A stretch of 64,000 bases of DNA from Caenimonas soli (lineage in GTDB: Bacteria > Pseudomonadota > Gammaproteobacteria > Burkholderiales > Burkholderiaceae_C): NCBI RefSeq assembly GCF_013155545.1, contig NZ_JABJVV010000001.1, positions 558,001 through 622,000 of the forward strand, given 5' to 3'. Made by a program: the position numbers and the translations under genes. Below the pieces are notes generated by a model. That model was given only the letters and a program-made list of their open reading frames with translations. It was not told the origin of the DNA and ran no database searches. Within the stretch, counting starts at the first letter, position 1. Each line of letters starts with the position of its first letter. Of the stretch, positions 59,125 through 64,000 are shown in pieces.

Positions 59125-60183
59125 TCATTTCTGGTTTTCGCCGAGCCACTTCAGGATGAAATCGGCGACCTGCAGGTTGTTCCTGTCCTGCATCATCATG
59201 TGCGAATTGCCCTTGATGCCGACCTCGGGAAGAGCCACCAGGGTGGCTCGGCCACCTTCGTTGCGGTTGATCCGCTGCACCACCAGCTTGCGCGCCTCGT
59301 AACGAGTGCGCGCGGTAAAGACCGGGGCATCCAGGTAGTCGCCAAAGAGTTCGAGTACCGGCACCCCCTTGTACGCGGCGATCTGTGCATCGGTCGGGAC
59401 GATGGCCTGAGCACCTTCGATATTCACGACCGCGTGCACCAGGCCTGGCCGCAGCGCAACCAATGCATCGGCAAAAGGCCCCGCCAAGGAGTGGACCACC
59501 ACCACCGCCGGGCCGATCTTGTCGAGCAAGGCGGCAAGCGCACGGGGCGCCGTTTGCATGGCGCCGCCCTCCAGCGTCACTTCGGCAAAGGGCACGCCCT
59601 GCGCGCCGAACGCCGATGCGGCCTGAATGGGGTATTGGCTGCCGGGATAAGCAGTCCCATGGGTCGGTCCGAAGCGAAACAGCGACCATGCGAGTTCAGC
59701 CGTCACCATCAGCATGGGGGGCGGAAGGGCCTTGGCGTCGGACTCGATCTTCGCCTGATTGAGCGCTGACGCATTGAATCCCGCTCGCCCGCGGCCGGGT
59801 GTGTCGACGACATAAACCGCATGGCCCTTGCGTGCGAAGTAGGTCGCCCATCCCTCGCGGCCATCGGGCGTCGTTTCGTAGCTCGCGCCCGTCAGGCCGC
59901 CTCCGTGGACCAGCACGACAGGGATCCTGCTGGTCTGGTTCGCGGGAATCCGGTAGTGAACGTACATCTGGTCCACCACCACGGTGCCGGGTGGCACCGG
60001 GCCGGCGGGTGAGACGCCAGGAAAGCGGGACATGGTATTGCGGCCTCCGACAAAGAAGGCGCCTTCATCGGCGAGGTTCAGGGGTGCTCCCAGGCTCGCA
60101 GCCCAGGTAGTCGGCACCCCGCCAATGGCGGCGAGTGCAAGTGTGAACGCTGAAAGCAGCTTCGTGAATCGGGGGTTTTGCAT
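59125..60183 (-). CDS. Secreted alpha/beta hydrolase
   Basis: A 352-residue exported protein: signal peptide ending near TTWAAS, then an alpha/beta-hydrolase fold with oxyanion HGGG at 93-96 (VLVHGGGLTG), an acidic turn in VVDTPGRGRAGF, and likely nucleophile S232 in VVVHSLAGPFA. The usual G-x-S-x-G elbow is V-H-S-L-A here. H331 region (GNSHMMMQDRNN) gives the base. An esterase or lactonase of small substrates is likely. It lies downstream of a LysR gene in the same direction. Confidence 0.78.
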   Translation of the reverse strand: MQNPRFTKLLSAFTLALAAIGGVPTTWAASLGAPLNLADEGAFFVGGRNTMSRFPGVSPAGPVPPGTVVVDQMYVHYRIPANQTSRIPVVLVHGGGLTGASYETTPDGREGWATYFARKGHAVYVVDTPGRGRAGFNASALNQAKIESDAKALPPPMLMVTAELAWSLFRFGPTHGTAYPGSQYPIQAASAFGAQGVPFAEVTLEGGAMQTAPRALAALLDKIGPAVVVVHSLAGPFADALVALRPGLVHAVVNIEGAQAIVPTDAQIAAYKGVPVLELFGDYLDAPVFTARTRYEARKLVVQRINRNEGGRATLVALPEVGIKGNSHMMMQDRNNLQVADFILKWLGENQK

Positions 60184-60276
60184 GACTTGTCTCCAGGATA
60201 GTTTTCGCTGGCGAAAGTGTGGTCACGCGTTGCCTCGATGTCCAACGAAGAGAAATCATGGATTCATGAGGCGGCC

Positions 60277-61179
60277 TTATGAGTGGCCGGTGGCATGCTT
60301 CTGGCTGGCAAGGAAATCGACAAAAGCCTGGGCCGCCGGCGAGACCGAGGATCCCGCCTTGCGCACCAGCAGCACTTGCCGCTCGACCAGCGGCTTCTCC
60401 AGTCGGCGCCATCTGATCCGGCTCTTGTCGGTCAACGACGTGGCATAGCCGGGGAGGATGGCGACGCCCAAGCCCGCAGCCACCAATCCAATGAGCGAGC
60501 CGGCGTAATCGGCCTCGAAAGCCGGTTGCAGCGGCAATCCAACGGATGAGAATCCCGCCTCGGCCAGATCCCTGAAGACACTGCCGCTGCGCAGCGTGAG
60601 GATGGGCGCAGAGGCCAGGTCTGCCCACGTGAGACGCTTCATGGAGGCAAAGGGATGCGAAACAGGAAAGACTGCGACCATGGCTTCCGTGAACAGCAGC
60701 AGCCGCTCCAGGTCCACCTCGGTCGCAGAGAAGGTCCCTATGCCCAGGTCGGCCGCCCCGCCGCGCACCAGAGGCAAAACCTGCATCGGCAACGTATCCT
60801 TCAAGACGAGTTCGATGCCGGGATAAAGCGCTTTGAATGCTGCCAGCACGGGCGGCAGAAACGTGCTCGATAGCACGAGCGGCGCAGCAATCACGACTCT
60901 TCCGCGCTCCTTGGCCACGAGCTTGTCGACCCCGTCGATCACGCTCTCGAGGTCACTCAGGATGCGCTGGGCCCCTGCAAAGAACTCGCTGCCGGCCGCG
61001 GTGAGGCTCACGGTACGCGTCGTGCGGTCGAGCAGGCGGGTATTCATCGCCACTTCGAGTTCCCGCACCAGCAAGCTCAAGGCAGACTGGGTGACGTGCA
61101 TCGCCTGCGCGGCCCGGGTGAAGTTTCCAAGCCGGCCAACGAGAACAAAGGCCCGCAACTGGCGGAGGGTGACATTCAT
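60277..61179 (-). CDS. LysR family transcriptional regulator
   Basis: A 300-residue LysR protein: HTH with NVTLRQLRAFVLVGRLGNFTRAAQAMHVTQSALSLLVRELE, then a ligand domain with GADLGIGTF-like GGAADLGIGTF. The ATG at 61179 was chosen; an upstream TTG (61191) would add four residues. A perfect 7-bp dyad at 61188-61203 sits right at its start. The divergent Bug receptor operon is the expected target. Confidence 0.87.
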   Translation of the reverse strand: MNVTLRQLRAFVLVGRLGNFTRAAQAMHVTQSALSLLVRELEVAMNTRLLDRTTRTVSLTAAGSEFFAGAQRILSDLESVIDGVDKLVAKERGRVVIAAPLVLSSTFLPPVLAAFKALYPGIELVLKDTLPMQVLPLVRGGAADLGIGTFSATEVDLERLLLFTEAMVAVFPVSHPFASMKRLTWADLASAPILTLRSGSVFRDLAEAGFSSVGLPLQPAFEADYAGSLIGLVAAGLGVAILPGYATSLTDKSRIRWRRLEKPLVERQVLLVRKAGSSVSPAAQAFVDFLASQKHATGHS

Positions 61180-61187
61180 GAGGCGAG

Positions 61188-61203
61188 CCAATCACTTGAT
61201 TGG
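61188..61203. promoter_or_regulatory. Candidate LysR operator CCAATCA-CT-TGATTGG
   Basis: A perfect seven-base dyad with a two-base centre lies 8 bases upstream of the LysR start codon and 77 bases before the Bug receptor start. Its place suits negative autoregulation of the LysR gene. An AT-rich stretch (AATAAATCGTTTGAATCAT) follows toward the receptor and may hold that promoter. Confidence 0.45.
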
Positions 61204-61280
61204 AATAAATCGTTTGAATCATAGCGCCGCGGCGACTTTAATCACGCCACTACCCAAGCCAATACAACAGGAAGAGAGAC

Positions 61281-62255
61281 ATGAATCGACGGCAACTCAT
61301 TGCGTTCCTATCCCTCGTTGCCGGCACCGCGCTGCCGGGAATCGCCGGCGCGCAAACTGCGTATCCATCCGGCCCCGTCAAGGTGCTGGTCGGGTTTCCG
61401 CCAGGTACCGCCGCCGACGTGGCCACCCGCGTCGTGACCGAAGGCATGGCCAAGCGCCTGCGCCAGCCATTTATCGTCGAGAACCGCGCCGGCGCGGGGA
61501 GCAACATAGCCGCCAGGGCCCTTGTTTCATCGCCGCCCGACGGCTACACCGTCTTCGTTGCGACCATCGCGAACACCATCAACGCCGGATTTCCCAATTC
61601 AACGGCCGTCGACCCGGTCAAGGATTTCATGCCGGTCACCATGATCGGCAACGTGCCGAATGTCCTGGTGGCGCATCCCTCGCTAGACGTCGCCACGGTG
61701 GCAGACGTCATCCGGATGGCCAAGGCCAAGCCGGGGGACCTCTCGTTCGCCTCTTCCGGCATCGGCACATCACCGCATCTTTCGGGTGAACTGTTCTCCA
61801 TGATGGCCGGCGTGAAGATGGTCCATGTCCCGTATCGCGGCAGCACGCCGGCGGTGACCGACCTGCTGGCCGGTCAGGTGCAGCTCATGTTCGCACCGGC
61901 ATCGTCGGTGCTCCAGCACGTTCGTGCCGGCAAGCTGAAGGCGTTGGCTGTCACCAGCCCAAAGCGCACGGCCGTTGCCCCCGAGTTGCCCACGCTGGAT
62001 GAGCTTGGCCTCAAGGGTTTCGACACCTCGGTCTGGATCGGTCTCGTTGCGCCGGCCCGTACCCCGCCGGAAGTCACGGCCAAGCTGCGCGCGGCCGCCC
62101 ACTCGACGCTCGATTCGCCCGAGGTCGAGAACGTGTTCAAGACGCAGGGCATCGACGTCGTCAAGACCAGCCAGGAAGAATTCAGCCGCCACCTGCGCAG
62201 CGAAGCCGCCCGGTGGTCCAAGGTCATCCAGGCCGCCGGCATCAAGCCCGAATAA
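61281..62255 (+). CDS. Bug/TctC-type substrate-binding protein
   Basis: A 324-residue periplasmic receptor: signal peptide ending in AGAQT, then PVKVLVGFPPGTAADVATRVV, VENRAGAGSNIAARAL, SSGIGTSPHLSGELFSMMAGVKMVHVPYRGSTPAV. It is not close to the other Bug genes in the window. It is first in an operon with a GlcG/HbpS protein and two FAH-family enzymes, so its ligand is probably an aromatic or ring-cleavage acid. No tctA/tctB in view. Confidence 0.9.
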   Translation: MNRRQLIAFLSLVAGTALPGIAGAQTAYPSGPVKVLVGFPPGTAADVATRVVTEGMAKRLRQPFIVENRAGAGSNIAARALVSSPPDGYTVFVATIANTINAGFPNSTAVDPVKDFMPVTMIGNVPNVLVAHPSLDVATVADVIRMAKAKPGDLSFASSGIGTSPHLSGELFSMMAGVKMVHVPYRGSTPAVTDLLAGQVQLMFAPASSVLQHVRAGKLKALAVTSPKRTAVAPELPTLDELGLKGFDTSVWIGLVAPARTPPEVTAKLRAAAHSTLDSPEVENVFKTQGIDVVKTSQEEFSRHLRSEAARWSKVIQAAGIKPE

Positions 62256-62282
62256 ATTTTTCATCACTAAAGGAATAGCGAA

Positions 62283-62807
62283 ATGGCAAAACTCACCGCC
62301 GCGGAATGCCGCGAGTTCATCAAAGCCGTCACCGAGAAGGCCGAGGAAATGGGCGTGCCCCTCTCGGTTGCCGTGGTAGGCCCGGAAGGCAACCTGATCT
62401 CTTTCGAAAGGATGGACGACGCCGGCTTCATCACGCCCGATACGGCCCGAGCCAAGGCGTACACGGCAGCCGCATTCCGCTCCATGAGCCCCCGTTTCAC
62501 CGACGGCCTCGTGATCCAGAAATGGTTCAAGGAACGCAATCCACAGATGCTGGTGAACGCAGCCGTCTTCAGCAACGGCCTGGTCTGTGCCTCGGGTGGC
62601 TGCGCGCCGGTGTTCAAGGGAGACGAGATGGTGGGCGCCTACGGCATCAGCGGAGCGACCGGTGACCAGGACGAAGAGATCGGCCGCTACGCCAGGGCCA
62701 AGGTCGGCTGGGCCCATATGCCGGCCAACGACACGACGCCGGAGAGTGTCAAGAAGCACGTCAACGAGATCTACGCCAAGGTGGGCCTGAGCGACCGGAC
62801 CCTGTGA
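62283..62807 (+). CDS. GlcG/HbpS family protein
   Basis: A 174-residue protein of the GlcG/HbpS fold: LTAAECREFIKAVTEKAEEMGVPLSVAVVGPEGNLISFERMDDA, then ARAKAYTAAAF and a glycine-rich GAYGISGATGDQDEEIGRYA end. Family members bind heme or other small ligands and often lie in glycolate or aromatic-acid operons, where their role is unclear. It is 27 bases after the receptor and 4 before the hydratase-like gene. Confidence 0.82.
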   Translation: MAKLTAAECREFIKAVTEKAEEMGVPLSVAVVGPEGNLISFERMDDAGFITPDTARAKAYTAAAFRSMSPRFTDGLVIQKWFKERNPQMLVNAAVFSNGLVCASGGCAPVFKGDEMVGAYGISGATGDQDEEIGRYARAKVGWAHMPANDTTPESVKKHVNEIYAKVGLSDRTL

Positions 62808-62811
62808 ACTC

Positions 62812-63624
62812 ATGACTATCGACTCAGCGAATATTGACTGCGCGGCCCGTGCGCTGCGCGAGGCGGCGTCCAGCGGCAACTTTGTCCCGCCGCTGCGCGA
62901 AAGCTATCCCGGGCTCGATGCCGCCGGCGCCTATGCGATCCAGCGGATCAACACCGAACACAGGTTGAAGCAGGGGCGCCGTGTCGTCGGCTGCAAGATC
63001 GGCCTGACCGCCCGCGCGGTGCAGGCGCAGCTCGGTGTCGACCAGCCCGATTTCGGCATGCTGTTCGACGACATGGGCTTCGGCGATTCGGACCCGGTCC
63101 CGATGGCCCACCTGCACCAGCCGAAGGTGGAGGCCGAAGTGGCCTTCGTGCTCGGCCGTGACCTGGCCATGCCGAACCCGGGCCATGCGGATGTGCTCCA
63201 GGCCATCGAATACGTGCTTCCCGCCGTGGAGATCGTCGGCAGCCGCATCGCCAACTGGAACATCCGTTTCGTCGATACGGTAGCCGATAACGCCTCCTCC
63301 GGAGCGTATGTGCTGGGCAGCACGCCGCGGCTCCTACGGGAGGTCGACCTGCAGCTGTGCGGCATGGTCATGACAAGGCGAGGCGAGCCGGTTTCGGTCG
63401 GCGCGGGCGCAGCTTGCATGGGCCATCCGCTGAATGCCGTGGCTTGGCTTGCCCGCACTATGGCTGCGCTGGGCCACCCGCTGCGGGCCGGTGACCTGGT
63501 GCTCTCGGGAGCGCTGGGCCCGATGGTGCCCGTCAGCGCAGGTGACGTCTTCGATGTCCGCATCTACGGCCTGGGCGCCGTCAAGGCGGCATTTGGCGGC
63601 CGTCCCGTCCAGGAATCACATTGA
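62812..63624 (+). CDS. 2-keto-4-pentenoate hydratase-like FAH-family enzyme
   Basis: A 270-residue enzyme of the hydratase branch. GRRVVGCKIGLTARAVQAQLGVDQPDFGMLFDDM, then metal-binding PKVEAEVAFVLGRDL, VEIVGSRIANWNIRFVDTVADNASS and LVLSGALGPMVPVSAGDVF are all typical of MhpD/DmpE-type hydratases that add water to 2-hydroxypenta-2,4-dienoate. The next FAH-family gene overlaps it by TGATG, the usual hydratase-decarboxylase pairing of meta-cleavage pathways. Confidence 0.87.
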   Translation: MTIDSANIDCAARALREAASSGNFVPPLRESYPGLDAAGAYAIQRINTEHRLKQGRRVVGCKIGLTARAVQAQLGVDQPDFGMLFDDMGFGDSDPVPMAHLHQPKVEAEVAFVLGRDLAMPNPGHADVLQAIEYVLPAVEIVGSRIANWNIRFVDTVADNASSGAYVLGSTPRLLREVDLQLCGMVMTRRGEPVSVGAGAACMGHPLNAVAWLARTMAALGHPLRAGDLVLSGALGPMVPVSAGDVFDVRIYGLGAVKAAFGGRPVQESH

Positions 63625-64000
63625 TGAATCACATCACCGAACTTGCAACTATTCTCGATGACGCCGCGCGCCAGGCGCGCGCGGTTGCCCAGATCGATGC
63701 CGAGGGCCGCCTGTCGCTGGACGACGCCTACGCCGTCCAGAAAGCTTCGATCGAACGAAGGCTGGCACGTGGCGAGAAGCATGCCGGCATCAAGATGGGA
63801 TTTACCAGCCGCAGCAAGATGGTCCAGATGGGAATCTCCGACGTGATCTGGGGCCGCTTGACCACGGGCATGCAGATCGAGGAAGGCAGTTCGATCGCCC
63901 TGGGCCGCTTCGTGCATCCGCGCGTCGAACCGGAAATCGCTTTCGTCCTCAAGAAGCCACTTCCCGGAATGGTCACCGCCGCCGAGGCGCTTTCCTGTGT
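63624..64000 (+). CDS. 4-oxalocrotonate decarboxylase-like FAH-family enzyme (3'-truncated by window)
   Basis: The first 125 codons of a second FAH-family enzyme, starting at the ATG that overlaps the hydratase stop. Seen: SLDDAYAVQKASIERRLARGEKHAGIKMGFTSRSKMVQMGI, SDVIWGRLTTGM and a metal-binding HPRVEPEIAFVLKK. This resembles DmpH/XylI-type 2-oxo-3-hexenedioate decarboxylase. The gene continues past base 64000. Confidence 0.82.
   Translation, partial: MNHITELATILDDAARQARAVAQIDAEGRLSLDDAYAVQKASIERRLARGEKHAGIKMGFTSRSKMVQMGISDVIWGRLTTGMQIEEGSSIALGRFVHPRVEPEIAFVLKKPLPGMVTAAEALSC

Noticed and set aside
1-64000. CRISPR array, tRNA or rRNA genes
   Set aside because: No regularly spaced repeats and no cloverleaf or rRNA-like stretch were found by eye. 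A tRNAscan or Rfam run would be decisive.

Overview
This is a GC-rich chromosomal segment that reads like a betaproteobacterium of the Burkholderiales, most likely the Comamonadaceae (Ramlibacter/Variovorax-like). The basis is gene content: four intact tripartite tricarboxylate transporter (Bug/TctC) periplasmic receptors plus the remains of a fifth, many LysR/GntR/IclR regulators beside small catabolic operons, and DUF3606, DUF1810, DUF6172, DUF3820 and DUF4382 proteins. No rRNA, tRNA, CRISPR array, insertion sequence or phage gene was recognised. The genus is an inference, not a database result.

Layout. 0-10 kb: housekeeping and redox genes (LLM-type flavoenzyme end, DEDDy exonuclease, NYN protein, two aldo/keto reductases, DEAD-box helicase, FAH-family enzyme, Sui1, SDR with a divergent LysR). 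Two non-coding gaps here hold roughly 225-bp imperfect palindromes. 10-25 kb: a lytic-transglycosylase-like protein, a 1004-residue hybrid histidine kinase, a Bug receptor, a BNR-repeat lipoprotein, a class A PBP translationally overlapped with a Tat-exported GH5 glycosidase, a methyltransferase, an M15 peptidase lipoprotein, a cardiolipin synthase and a DedA protein. 25-30 kb: a histidine-kinase remnant, DUF4383, DUF2889, an MFS exporter and a DUF4382 lipoprotein.

29.9-40.9 kb is a catabolic island of two minus-strand operons. Operon A is DapA-like aldolase, DhaK, DhaL, GntR, Bug receptor, SDR. Operon B is Bug receptor, SDR, IclR, HpcH/HpaI aldolase, SMP-30 lactonase, Asp/Glu-racemase-like protein. 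A second GntR gene diverges from operon A. The Bug, SDR and GntR genes exist as paralogous pairs, and the two Bug genes share a 317-bp tract differing at only two positions, which suggests recent gene conversion. The enzyme set (lactonase, dehydrogenases, two aldolase types, dihydroxyacetone-type kinase) points to import and breakdown of a sugar acid or branched sugar whose identity cannot be read from the sequence.

41-52 kb: HAD phosphatase with an adjacent APH-type kinase, cupin with divergent LysR, DUF1810, an AcuI-like reductase, a methyltransferase, three decayed gene fragments, a substrate-binding-domain protein without a signal peptide, SRPBCC protein, ferredoxin, dodecin, GIY-YIG protein and an M3 oligopeptidase. 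52-58 kb: two PPK2 polyphosphate kinases of different subclasses bracket a SulP transporter and an EEP-family protein, followed by a vanadium-haloperoxidase-like protein with a variant active site. 59-64 kb: a secreted alpha/beta hydrolase, a LysR regulator and a divergent operon (Bug receptor, GlcG/HbpS protein, two FAH-family enzymes) that runs off the window and resembles the lower part of a meta-cleavage pathway.
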